From Phallusia mammillata (lineage: Eukaryota > Chordata > Ascidiacea > Phlebobranchia > Ascidiidae): DNA of 64,000 bases. Both the position numbers and the translations under genes were made by a program. The first letter of the stretch is position 1; each line of letters starts with the position of its first letter. The notes below the pieces were generated by a model. The model was not told the DNA's origin. It worked only from the letters and a program-made list of their open reading frames with translations, and did no database searches. The DNA is taken from NCBI GenBank assembly GCA_003260075.1, contig QLIY01000515.1:49996-113995 (forward strand). Reading direction: 5' to 3'. Positions 53,176 to 64,000 of the stretch are shown here, piece by piece.

Positions 53176-55301
53176 ATGAAGTTGGTTGTTTCATTAATCT
53201 TCCTGAGTTTTTTTGCTTGTATTCATGCGTGTTACAAAAATAATAACAAAAATGCATAATTTGTAAAATGTACCGTTTGAACCATAAACCTTTGTTTTCT
53301 ATTGTTTGCTTAGGAACAAAGAACTATCAAAAATAGTTACGTAAATGCAAGTTAATATCCAAAATAATAGTTGCATGTACAACGTATTTGTTTTACAGAA
53401 AAACTACTGCGATTATTTATGTGGCGTGCCATGAGAGGACTTAAAAGTTACTGGACGTATTAAGGCCCATTATTTTTATATTTTTTTTGCATAACAAAAA
53501 GGCGTCTTATCTGATCCCTTATTAGTAACTAAACTTAATTCACAACGGTTGTTACAGTTTGCGCCGTTCTTTCCGTATTAGATTTTTTATTAAAAGTTTA
53601 TTGGTGGCTCTAATTCACGAAATTACCTGATAGGTAATAGCCAGTAACTCATTATACATGTGGCGTTTGTTTCAATGTGATCAAGAGCAGTTTCAACTGT
53701 TTAGTTTCGTTTTGTCTCTCGACGTCAACTGTGTAATTTTTTTAACAGCAACAAATGTATTATAAATGTATGGTTTAAATATGGTTTAATAATGTGGTAA
53801 TGTGGCGAATACGGTAAAAAATGGCAAGTAATGAATATTTGGTTTAAACCATGGTTTAAATAAGTATTGTGCCACCTGTTAGAGTTTTGCCATAAACACT
53901 AAGTAAAGGTCATAAAAACTTGCGAAAGCATAACTCTGTAAACTAATTCTTCAAGAAGAATTTGCCTAGAGCAGTGGTTCCCAAACTGGTGGCCATAGCC
54001 CAGTACTAAGCCACGAAGACATTTTTAATGGACCACAGAGCCATTTGAACAGATTCTACTGTTTTGTTATATAGTAGATATTAGGCGCTATGATTTGAAA
54101 AACATAATGGTGGTGTCTGTATACATGTGTATACACAAATAAAATAACCAACAAGCTTTATTGTAGCATGATTTAAAGGTCATACTAAGTAAAACAAATG
54201 ATTTAAAGTATGACAGGCCTATTGAAGACGTCATACCGACTTAGCCGCTCATCAAGCATTCCCATATACGGCATAGGCTAGAAAAATCTAGCCCTCGGGG
54301 TGATTCGAACCCACGACAGGTGCCTTTTTCTACCAACTGAGCGACACAGTCTTAGCAGTGAACCTGTCGAAATTGCAAGATTGACCAGCAATCAATTAAG
54401 TTGAACATAAGCTTACATTCATAACTGGGATTAATCCTTAAGCGTTCATGCAGACCAGCAAACACTCATGTATATCACAGCACGCCAGGCCTTTTAAAGG
54501 CGTTATTAAACAAATGCTATTGCCTTCATCGGTGTAAATAAAACAGCAGTTACACATATTCGTCGCTTGCAAAATCCTTTATGCTTACGCATTCGCAAAC
54601 TAGGAAATTTTGTAACCACAAGTTGCAACCTTTTGAACTAGGAAACACGCCATTTACATTACATGCCCAATTTTATCAATTACATCCGCCAGCGCTGAGG
54701 CCTTTGGGTGACCCTTAGGTCATAGGAACAACTTTGCGAGCAATTTGATTGATTTATTGGAGGAAATATTGTGATGTTGTATATTTCCTACATGTTTTTT
54801 TATATTGTTTTGTTAATGTTACTTCTTGTTGGATGTTAAAAAATAGCTTATATGATAGTAGCTCTTAACCTGGCGTAGTTATACCAAAGAAGTGACTTTT
54901 TGACCTTTTATGCAAATAAAGTTAATGTGCTCATTACACTCCAGTAAAGAATGAAGGTAATTAATAGCAAATGACTTTACTAACAATTAACAAACCGTTA
55001 ACTTAAAAAGCAGGAAAACAAAACCAATGATTTCGCCCCAAAGCAAACAAGTTTAGTTATTTTAACTTTTCAGAGTTCATTATACAGTGGTCAAGCATTT
55101 TTATCAGCGTTTATGACACTGCACTTATTTTGGCCGCAATCGTTTATTTCATCAGAGTAGCCTACTATAACCTTTTTTATTTCTTTTGCAGTTTATAAGT
55201 TGCTATGTACTTATTGCAATCACGGAGTACTGTGTGGAGACATCGCATTTTGGGTAGGAGGAGGGGGCCCGAAGGATCACGTTCCAGCCAACAGTTTCTA
55301 A
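53176..55301 (+). pseudogene. Small cysteine-rich peptide, copy 4 (broken)
   Basis: The signal exon at 53176 reads MKLVVSLIFLSFFACIHA, but the donor is destroyed (GCG|TGTTAC instead of GCG|GTAAGT) and the frame runs into a TAA at 53257-53259. Exon 2 (from 53399) reads KNYCDYLCGVP and then TGA where the family has its third cysteine, and its donor is also lost. Exon 3 (55192-55301) is open with C-x2-C-x5-C (KLLCTYCNHGVLCGD), but its usual stop has mutated, so it reads on to the next TAA. Three independent lesions make this a pseudogene. The TATA-like box and AATAAA (55405-55410) are still present. Confidence 0.8.
54215..54510 (-). mobile_element. tRNA-derived SINE copies
   Basis: GGTGATTCGAACCCACGACA is box B on the - strand and ACCAACTGAGCGACACAG is box A. 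A second partial body follows (ATGCAGACCAGC). It lies within intron 2 of the broken peptide copy 4. Confidence 0.65.
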
Positions 55302-55808
55302 AATGAAAGAAAAAAATTGATTCGTTTTACAAAGTTATACGGAAGTCTTGGTCATTTATTTGAACAAACCTCATTTCTTGTACATACTTTTACTTGTTGT
55401 TGCCAATAAAGTGTTCTTGTTAATAAACAAATAACGGCGTTTGAAGTGAGACCTTAAATTGATTAAAAAAAGGTTGTTGCAGAAAACTGACTTTGCAGCA
55501 GTAGAATGAAGTCTCAGATACATAAGACACAGACTTGAAGCGTATCTTAAAAGTTTGATGTTTCTAGACTTTTATTGAGTGTGTATAATGACTTTCATTT
55601 AATGCACTTTAAAAAGTTAAACGCAGCAAGCATACAGAAGGAATATGTGATGTATGAACGTTATAAAATACAAAATAATCAGAGCATTTGTTGCGTAAAT
55701 CGAATCTCTAGAAACCAATCTTGGTTTGGTGACATGAACGGGGTTTTCCATTTACATGAAGTACATTGGATATGGAATTAACGTATAAGGATTATGCCAA
55801 TAAATTAC

Positions 55809-56074
55809 AAGCCGCAGAGAGTGAACACTGTTTAGTCCTATATAGTCTCATGAGTGCAGCTGGTGACGAGTGATAGTACGTATTGGCTAGTGTGCCTATC
55901 TAAAGGCACTCAAGTTTTTAGAGAGTAACCGGCTAAAAAGTCATCCCTAACCTATTGTGTTTGATGCCACAACTGGGCGTAAACCACACATGCCTACAAT
56001 AGCCAATACAATCTATCTCTTGTCACCAGCTGCACTGATGAGACGTTTCAGGTCAAACCAGTACTGTCTGCAGT
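55809..56074. mobile_element. MITE copy (about 265 bp)
   Basis: AAGCCGCAGAGAGTGAACAC ... CCAGTACTGTCTGCAG, with the family interior TAGTACGTATTGGCTAGTGT. Confidence 0.65.
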
Positions 56075-56438
56075 AAATCAACATGTTTTGATACTTCCAA
56101 AGCCAATATATTACCGCCTTGTTGAAGCCAAATACCATTTCAACAGCTAAGAACCGGACCATTTGAGCAATTATGCCATTCAGTGTCTCAGAGACATTTC
56201 TTAAAATTCAAATAAAACTCAGTGTATTCAAATGAAATACTTCCTACCAAATTTCCAGACCTTAGATCCCATCCAACTTTCTTGCACAATTTGCTTGATG
56301 ACGTGTGCTGTGACGTTGAAGGTGACGTATGAGCCCGAAGTGCCTTTTTTTCCCTGGCGAAGTCGTGTTGTAGTAAAACGAAACATGGACAATTTGGTTT
56401 TGACATTCAGTCAGCTTGTAGTACAGGCAAGAGGGACA

Positions 56439-58166
56439 ATGAAGTATCTGGTTTTATTCTTGTTCATTTTGTGCATTGGAACAAGTGCAGGGGTAAGTGA
56501 TATGAATTTTCATTCTCAAATGTTTGTTCGTCTATAGCAGGGGTCGAGCAAAATACCAGATCAGCCAAGTCTCAGTTAGCCGTACTAATATTTTACTTCT
56601 AATTTCGTAGCCTATATTATTTACCTTGCTGTGAAACGTCTCGCATTTTACGTAGTTATTTTGTTGATTAGCTACGTGTAAGCATGATTGCAAAAAAATA
56701 GGCGAAAAATCAGTCCATGACCACCAACTTCTTGCAACTTATTGTTCTTGCAGATATGAGTGTCAACTATTTTAATGCAATCTTTGTGACACATGTCGTT
56801 CTAGAGCACACTTAGTTTCATGCATTAAGTAAATTTTATTGTAAAGAAACCATTTTTCCAAGACCCCCCCCCCCAAAAAGGCGTCTTATCTGATCCCTTA
56901 TTAGTAACTAAACTTAATTCAAAACTTTTTGCTAAACGTGTCATACATGTTTCGTTATTATCTATTCTATTTGTTCATTATAAAACTGTATCATAAACTG
57001 GTCAAAACAGTTTTTTTTACATGCTCGACTTTATACGTTCAGCAGAGCTGTATATGCAGTGCTGGATTAACCATTAGGCACGTGCCTACAGGCCAGTCAA
57101 AAATCCAGGCCACTTTTCTTTGTGACAATGATTTGGCAACACTTATAATTCTAATTTTTTGCTTGGCAACCCTGATTTTCGGGCCACTTATAAAATGTGC
57201 CTACAGGCCAGCAGACCCTTAATCCGGTACTGTGTATATGGGTCAGAATTGGGGCCTAAGTCAACACAAGTGTTGGGGAAATTTTAAACAAGACCCACTT
57301 TAGTTCCAAAAGTCGGTTAAATTAAAACACAAATTATGCCGAGTGTAAAAGCAAGCCCATGTATTTAACCAAAGCTCGAACCTGAGGTGACAAAAACGCA
57401 CTGTTACACAACTCTGGCCTTTTTTTCTCAACGAGTTTCCTGCAGATAGATATAGTTTGATATTCATTAGTTAATAAATAAAACACAGTTTACTGGTAAT
57501 GTATGTTGCCAACAAACCAGTTTAAAAGTTACAATAGAAACACATCAATCTTTTATGAAATGGCTTCGATTAAACTATTATATATTTTATTTCAGAATCG
57601 ACATTGTTCCCGATTTTGCAAACCCAAATGCGACAGTATTGACGGAATTGGTAAGAAATAATTATTTTTTTTCCTAATATTGCTCTTTTGTGTTTTTAAA
57701 AGAGTTTAAACGGAAGCAAATTTTCTATAAACGGATTTCCAAACGAACTTCGTGCAGTCTACCATAGCACTTGTTTCATGCACGACTTTGCACGCTTAAA
57801 GCGGATTTCCTAACGAGCTCTGTGTTGTCAACCATAGTGTTTGTTACAAGCACAACTTTGTATGTTTAAAGCGGTTCCCTAACCAACTTCGCGCAGACAA
57901 CTATAGCACTTGTTTTATGCACCACTTTACAAACTCCTAGTCGATTTTGTAACTAGGTTTGTGCAGTCAACACTACAAACAACCAATTGATGCAACAAAG
58001 ATTTGAACCGGCGACCTAACAAACTTCTAATCAACTTATTGTTTTCTTGTTAGGAAGTTGGATTTGCATCCACTGCTACAGTATTGGTGGATGTAACATC
58101 GAGGCTTTAAACTTTGAAAAAGAATTAAGAAGAAAACTGAAGAACGACCATTTTGACTTCGACTAA
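56439..58166 (+). CDS. Small secreted six-cysteine peptide, copy 5 (intact, diverged)
   Basis: Exons 56439-56492 (signal peptide MKYLVLFLFILCIGTSAG), 57596-57650 and 58054-58166; phases 0 and 1 as in the other copies; 73 residues. The mature part reads NRHCSRFCKPKCDS in exon 2 and SWICIHCYSIGGCN in exon 3, then a charged tail (KELRRKLKN) ending DFD. Spacing is C-x3-C-x3-C-x10-C-x2-C-x5-C. Only the exon plan and cysteines are shared; most other residues differ, so this is the oldest or fastest-evolving copy. AATAAA is at 58266-58271. Intron 1 holds a hAT-type MITE and a C11 junction; intron 2 holds the 70-bp minisatellite. Confidence 0.83.
57057..57232. mobile_element. hAT-type MITE with exact 8-base duplication
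   Basis: Ends CAGTGCTGGATTAACC and TTAATCCGGTACTG. TGTATATG flanks both sides (57049-57056, 57233-57240). It lies in intron 1 of peptide copy 5. Confidence 0.85.
57735..57985 (-). repeat. ~70-bp dispersed minisatellite in intron 2 of peptide copy 5
   Basis: Three to four units in the orientation of 345-705 (CTTGTTTCATGCACGACTTT and similar). Confidence 0.8.
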
Positions 58167-58169
58167 AAA

Positions 58170-59720
58170 GATTAAAAACAATGCTTTACAATTTTGTCTT
58201 ATAAAGACTTTGTTGACAATGTAGTTAAATTGTTATTTACTCTCAGTTGTAAATGTAATTTCCATAATAAATGCTTAATTACTTGTATATTTTTTCGTGT
58301 AAACCACGCTAAAAAAGAGTCATTTTAAAACAGTCGTATCAACATTTGGGTCTACTAGATCATTTAAAATGGAAAGCTTTTTTGTCTAAACCATCGAAGA
58401 GTATGCAAATTTAAAACTAGCTCAGTGCATGTAAGTATAGCGGTGTGTGTTTATTCTTTATCCGATTTTTTTATGGTTTTAATGCTTAAAAGATTATTGT
58501 CGCTATGATTGTTGCATTTTGAATCTGCCACAAAATGGATTTAGGAAACGCTTAAGCTTTGCAACGTCCACAAAATGCTTTTCATTGGTCCGGACGTTAT
58601 TAAGCGGATAATCGTGAAAGTGATTTGATGTTTTGCCCATAACGCCGCTAGCAATTTTGTGGTTCCCAGTATCTTTTTCCAAAATTTTCTTTTAAGTTGA
58701 CAAGTTGCAACAATTTCATTTGATGCTATAATTACTGTTTAACTCCTAATTTTTGTTTCGTTGCTCTAGAAAGTTCCTTGCTTTTGCCTATTGTGCCAAA
58801 ACTGTTGTACATTTCTAATTGGTTGTACGTTTTTGTGCTATAAGTGTTGTCCTTGCCTAATTGTTTCTTTGTTTTGTGTCAAATGTACATTTTCAAATAA
58901 ATGCTTCTTAAAGCTTGTCGTTGAGGCGATTTTTAGCAGTTTTGGGAACTAACGCAAGATTTTCAAATCTCTTGATATAATGTATCCGTTTTACTGCGGC
59001 ATAACTTTTTCAGGGCAATTTCAATCTAAATTATTAGAAACCAACGTTAATTGATTTCATTATGGTTTAAAAAGCAATGACGTTTAAACATCTTTGTGCT
59101 AATACTGTCAGTAACAACTACTTAATATGAAGTCAAATAATTAGTTTCCAAATCACACAGGCTGCCAGCATAATTAAAACCAACAACTTAATGGCTTATG
59201 TTGATATCAAACACCGAGTTAGTGGTTTATGTTAATACTAAAACGAGAATTAAGGGTTTTAGTGTTGATATGAATACAGAATTTTGTAATTTATCTCCGT
59301 AAAACTGACTTTATTATGCGCATATGCTAGTACTCCGTTTGGACGTTTTAAGGCATTTAAAAGCGATATTTTGCACGGATGTTATGAAGCCTTAAGTAAA
59401 GTGATGAAACACTTATCAAAATTGCCAAACCATATTAACACAAACTTAATCTTGCCTATTATTTATTGAAATGAAGCTCAAACAGACAACGCAATGGATT
59501 ACTGCAAAACAATTTAATCATTCTCGAGACGGCAAACAAATGTTGGCAAATGATCAGACAAATAGGTCACGTCACAGGAAAGGTTGGAAATGCATTCAAA
59601 CTGATTTGCTTGGGAGAAATGCCAGCTTTGCATGAAGGATTGATCGACATATCCGGATACGAAACACGGTGATGCAAGTTACTGCACAAACCGTCTTGAA
59701 ACACATGGGTATACTTTAGG
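58170..59720. other. No gene seen
   Basis: AT-rich and ORF-poor. The only signals are the AATAAA of peptide copy 5 and further AATAAA-like sites near 58898. Confidence 0.5.
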
Positions 59721-59721
59721 C

Positions 59722-59980
59722 CAACGGTTCCCAACCTTTCTGGTGCCGTGACCCCTTGATAACAGTTGCCATGTTGCGGTGACCCCAAAGATAAATTAGT
59801 AAGCTCTAAATTTAAATTGACTCTATTTTTTTCACAATAGTAGCATGGTCTATGAGTTTGTTTTAATGGGGCTAGTGGTTCTTGCCCTAAAACAAGTTGG
59901 GAACCATGCCTTTAGGCGACCCCAGGCAAATTGTCAGGCGGCACCCGTTGGGGTCGAATCCCACAGGTTGGGAACCGCTA
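59722..59980. mobile_element. hAT-type MITE with exact 8-base duplication
   Basis: Ends CAACGGTTCCCAACC and GGTTGGGAACCGCTA. CTTTAGGC flanks both sides (59714-59721, 59981-59988). Confidence 0.87.
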
Positions 59981-60183
59981 CTTTAGGCAGTCTAATAAAC
60001 ATCAATTAGAGCTTGTACTCGATATATTTCCGTGATTTCCAAATGTTTTCATGCCCTATAAAATACAACGACATACATTTTTAACATCTTTCATCACTGT
60101 TTTTGTGTGGGTTTTCTTAATTGCAATTGTCGCTTCATAAAATATTTTTCTTGCAAGATATACCATTATCCCGGTTTAAAGCG

Positions 60184-60238
60184 TTGCGTTCAGGTCTCAG
60201 TCTTCCCTGGAGTCGCGGGTTCGAATCCCGCTCCTGTC
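60184..60238 (+). pseudogene. 3' part of a tRNA-Leu(CAG)-like sequence
   Basis: Anticodon loop TTCAGGT and a perfect T arm GCGGG-TTCGAAT-CCCGC are present; the D arm is not. Confidence 0.6.
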
Positions 60239-60844
60239 AATATAGTTTCGAGGGTTGCCTATTTTGTTTGTAACACAGTTTGGTATGGCCCAGTCACATA
60301 CCTCTTTGGAATACGACATAGTTGTAGCGCTATTACGTACAATACGACTTCCGTTGTAGGTATTCAGAAACATGTTCAGGGATTTCTGTGCTATTTGTTG
60401 TGGCATTCTTAACCTGCAGACATTGCACACTGCTTTGACCTACAAAGTTTTATCAGTGCAGCTCGAGACGAGAGATAGGCCGTACATTTCATTATTGGTC
60501 GCATTATATTGGTAAATGGAGATCGTACGACATGTAAGCATGCGCGGTTTTTGTGAAATTCTTTTAGGCTTAGTCATAGTACCTACGCCTACGGCCAAAT
60601 TACCACCTACACATAAACTCGCACAAAATACCGATTCCGAAAATTTTTCCAATACTAGATTATAATTTAGCACTCGGAAACATATTATGATTGATTATGT
60701 TGGGCAAATGCATTTAACGCAATCTAAAAAAAAACACTGTTTTAACGCATCCTGAAAACTCTTTGCATTCCAAACTGATTTGTTACATGCGTTGCTATAA
60801 TTCACACTTTTTCTGCAAAATATCTATTATTAATATATCTAGAA

Positions 60845-61060
60845 CAGTGCTTCTCAAACGCGGCTCTCAGGGCCGCATGCGGCTCCCAACTACTTATTTT
60901 TCGGCTCCTACCAAACCTCAGAAAACCACCAAAGATTGCTATTTTAGCTTTCAAGGTAATAATCTTTAGTGATTTCCTCAAGGTTTCGTTTTTTTGCGGC
61001 TCCCTTCACACTTAAAAAATACCCTTTGACCCCGACAACAAAAATGTTAGAGAAACACTG
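60845..61060. mobile_element. hAT-type MITE
   Basis: Ends CAGTGCTTCTCAAACGCGGC and GTTAGAGAAACACTG. The flanking duplication is poor. Confidence 0.65.
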
Positions 61061-61363
61061 GTCTACAGCATCCAAACAAAGCTGTGGCAGTTATACTTTT
61101 AATATACTTATGTATATAATATACGTTAAGTAAATAAATTTACGTTAACCTGTTTTCAATATAATGTAGGGCCGCTTTATTTATGTTTCCGTGTTGTTTC
61201 GATTAAACTCATACGCTAAGTCGTTAAAGTCTGTATGTATACAAGACATTGATCAGTGGTTCCCAACCGGCGAGGAATTTCCGAACTTGCATATTTTCAC
61301 GGTTACAGTATGAAACCAAGCCACTTAGTCATCGAAAGGTGTTTTCTTTTTTCTTGAAAACGG

Positions 61364-61371
61364 TTTATAAG
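61364..61371 (+). promoter_or_regulatory. TATA-like box of peptide copy 6
   Basis: TTTATAAG 86 bases before the ATG. The same flanking block (CTTAGTCATCGAAAG upstream, GGCACTTGCATT downstream) occurs before copies 2 and 4. Confidence 0.5.
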
Positions 61372-61449
61372 TGCGCTAGATGTTCAAAGTTAGGCACTTG
61401 CATTTAGAAAAGCTGTTCTTACTGTGACAGACATTTTGAAGACAATAGC

Positions 61450-63019
61450 ATGAAGTTGGTGATTTTGTTAATCTTCCTGAGTTGTGTTGCTTGCATTCGA
61501 GCGGTAAGTAACAAAAATAATAACCTAAAATGTATAATTTGTAAATTGTCCTTCTTCCACCTGAAACTTTAAAAAATATCTTTAATTTTTTCTATCTGAT
61601 GGTTGGTAATAAAAATATTGTTCAAAAATGGTTAGACAAATACCAGGTAATATTGGAAATAATAATTGTATGTACAACATATTTTTTGTGTTTTCAGCAA
61701 AACTTTTGCAAAAACTTCAACATGCAGTGACATAAGTGCTACTTGTAAGTATTTTGGACCAACAAACTTCCTGAATGTATTAAAGATATGTTGAAGTACA
61801 GTCGAACAATAACACTTTAACTGTGTAGGGTTAAAACAGCAACAAAAGTAATACACTTGTTTTTGCATCACCCTAAATTAAAAATACGATTTTCATTAAT
61901 AATGTAAACGCATCAAGTTAATAAATAAAAAGCTGCAAACAGTGCATACTGTTTTGACCTATTAGGTCTCATGCAGATGGTTACAAAACATAGCCCGTAT
62001 TGACTAATTTATTCATCTAATGCCACTCCTGTTTGTTGGGCTAAAAAGCGCTAAAATGCCATGACTCACCTATTCTTTTTGAATTAGAATTGTGCTCCAG
62101 AATTTTGGTACAAATACTATGAGTAAAAAACATGAAAACCGATTAAAGCTGAATATTGTAAACGGGCTTTTTTACAGGAATTTACCTGGAGCATTTATTC
62201 TAACCAACAATGGTGACTCATTAAGTAACTGTACATTAAGTTTATCATATTTTTAAGTAACTGTACATTAAGTTTCATCTCATATTACTATACGTACAGC
62301 AAGGCATAGGCTCTAGCTCGCGGTGGGATTCGAAAGCACGACAGGGCCTCTCACAACCAACTGTAGTGCGCCAAGCCCACCAACCGGCATTTAAACAAAT
62401 TCCATTGACTTTTTTGGTGTAAGTAATACAGCAGTTACGTATATTCGTTTGACTTAAATTACATGCCGAATCTTATCAATTACATTCGCTGGCCCTGAGG
62501 CCTTTGGGTGAACCTTGGGGTCATAGGAACAACTTTGCAAGCAATTCAATTGATTTATTGGAGGAAATATTATAATGTTGTGTTTATGTCATATCGTGTT
62601 TTGGTGGTAAAGAATGTCAGTAGTTCTGAACCTGGCGTGGTTACAGCCAAGAAAATGACTTCTTTCATGTAAAATACGTTAATGTGCTCAACACAAACCA
62701 GTAAAAATAAAGATAACTAAAGGCTAATATTTAACAAATTGTTGACTTCAAAAGCAGGAAAACCAACCCACTTTTATGGCCCCAAAACAAACAAGATTAG
62801 TTAATTTAATTTGACAGCGGTCATGCATTTTCATCGGCGTTTTTGACATTGTCCTTATTTTGGCAGCAATTGTTAATTTCATCAGGGTACTATAAACTTT
62901 CTTTGTTTTTTTTTGCAGTGTCTAAGTTGCTTTGTACTTGGTGCAATCACGGAGGAGAATTGTGTTCAAACACCCTATTTGTTTGGGGAGGCGGATCCGA
63001 AGGCTCGGGTTCCAACTAA
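61450..63019 (+). pseudogene. Small cysteine-rich peptide, copy 6 (8-base deletion in exon 2)
   Basis: The signal exon 61450-61503 (MKLVILLIFLSCVACIRA) and exon 3 62919-63019 (KLLCTWCNHGGELCSN, ending GSEGSGSN, TAA) are intact with good splice sites. Exon 2 (61698-61744) is 47 bases, against 55 in copies 3 and 5: the bases for the second cysteine are missing, so the frame shifts to a TGA at 61728-61730. Two AATAAA signals follow (63131-63136, 63148-63153). It is either a recent pseudogene or a sequence error; the promoter with TTTATAAG at 61364-61371 is intact. Confidence 0.7.
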
Positions 63020-63239
63020 CAGTTTCTAAAATGAAAGAAAACTTGATTCGTTTTACAAAGTTATACGGAAGCCTTGGTCATTTATTTGAGCAAACTTCAT
63101 TTCTTGTACATACTTTTAATTGTTGTTGTCAATAAAGAGTGCTTGTTAATAAAGACAAGATTTTTATTTGCATTGTCACTTCACAGTTCCATTGTTGAAC
63201 GGTTAAGTAAACAGCAAGGACACCGAAATAAAAACTTTC

Positions 63240-63510
63240 CTGTTATTTGAATGTTGGTTGAAATCCGTTTTCTGTGTGTGTTCTGCCGTAGGATCGCAAC
63301 CGACCGCACGAACCTGGCAGGGTACGTCCGGTTGCATAACACGGTGGTTGAACCCGCGGGTTCTGCTGGCCAAATGAAACTCGCCTAAACGGAAACACCA
63401 GCGCGGTTCCTCGGAACATTTCCTGTGATCCTATAGGCAAACCCGGGCGTCCCAATGACAGTTCTTTGCGACAATAAAAATGTTGCCGTCGAGTATCTCT
63501 TCCTCTGCGT
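63240..63510. repeat. Second copy of the GC-rich block downstream of a peptide gene
   Basis: Matches 47630-47880. From here to 64000 I see no gene; an AT-dinucleotide-rich stretch is at 63718-63746. Confidence 0.7.
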
Positions 63511-64000
63511 TTGTAAGCTCGCTGGCGAGAAACAAATAATAATAAACAATATACAGCTTTTTGAGTTAGATCTTTAATAAAGTAAAAAAAGGTTTTTGCT
63601 AAAAAATCTTAAAAGTCTTAAATACACGAGACATAGACTTAAAAATTATCTTACAGGTTTGTAATTTTCATCACTTCATTAATAAAAGCGATAGTTTGAT
63701 GAAATATCTGAGGAAAATATAATATTTAATATATAATATATAATATATGGTGGAATACCAATTGTCTTGCCAATTGATTCAGTATTTGTCAATACCGTCC
63801 CGAAAATTTTAATCTTAAATATAACAAAGCTACAGAAATAAAACCAAAAATATCACTGCTCCAAATATTGTAGGGACTAAGAAAAAATACGAAAAATAAA
63901 AAAACAGGCTGACTACAGACCCGTTGTAACAACATTGCAACATAAAATAAAAAGAAATAACAAAGCTGTTAAGTACCTTAAATGTTTTTTGACGTTGTAA

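Noticed and set aside
56232-56537. 101-codon ORF including peptide copy 5 signal exon
   Set aside because: The frame happens to be open upstream. The signal peptide begins at the internal ATG 56439, and the exon length (18 codons) and donor match the other copies.

Overview
This is a eukaryotic, AT-rich window with short introns, dense short transposons and several local tandem repeats. The best-read gene is a single GLI-family zinc-finger gene whose sequence is chordate-like but diverged. Together with the small introns and the tRNA-derived SINE and MITE families, this points to a tunicate, most likely Ciona. The species call is inference; the GLI call is not in doubt.

Layout. 1-19.8 kb: no gene that I can support. 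It holds minisatellites, diverged tandem repeats, a short element with a hammerhead-like motif, long poly-C tracts and one 66-base N gap. 19.8-35.8 kb: the Gli gene on the + strand, read as 27 coding exons with fully consistent splice phases (1434 codons plus stop; the first coding exon is not found). It has the N-terminal repressor-type motif, the SUFU-binding SYGHL motif, five GLI zinc fingers, the serine-rich PKA-type cluster and the C-terminal activation motif. 36-41 kb: tRNA-Leu-like copies in a local duplication, SINEs and hAT-type MITEs. 41.5-63.2 kb: a cluster of six small secreted cysteine-rich peptide genes or gene remnants. All share one architecture: an 18-codon signal-peptide exon, an exon with three cysteines, and an exon with the last three cysteines. 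The first gene is on the - strand, head-to-head with the second; the rest are on the + strand. Two look intact and complete (41.5-43.3 and 45.2-47.3 kb), a third is intact but diverged (56.4-58.2 kb), one lacks the start of exon 1 at a poly-C junction (50.6-51.3 kb), and two are broken (53.2-55.3 and 61.4-63.0 kb).

The peptide cluster is the most likely undescribed system: a birth-and-death family with the spacing C-x3/5-C-x3-C-x10/11-C-x2-C-x5-C, a conserved signal exon and promoter, and fast-changing mature parts. I do not recognise the family and assign no function.

A caution on the assembly: 21 C-runs of 10-12 bases (14 are exactly 10), plus one G10 next to the N gap, repeatedly sit where the sequence restarts as a near-identical copy of nearby sequence. 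These look like assembly joins between alleles or contig ends. They create false partial exon copies within Gli and hide the start of one peptide gene.
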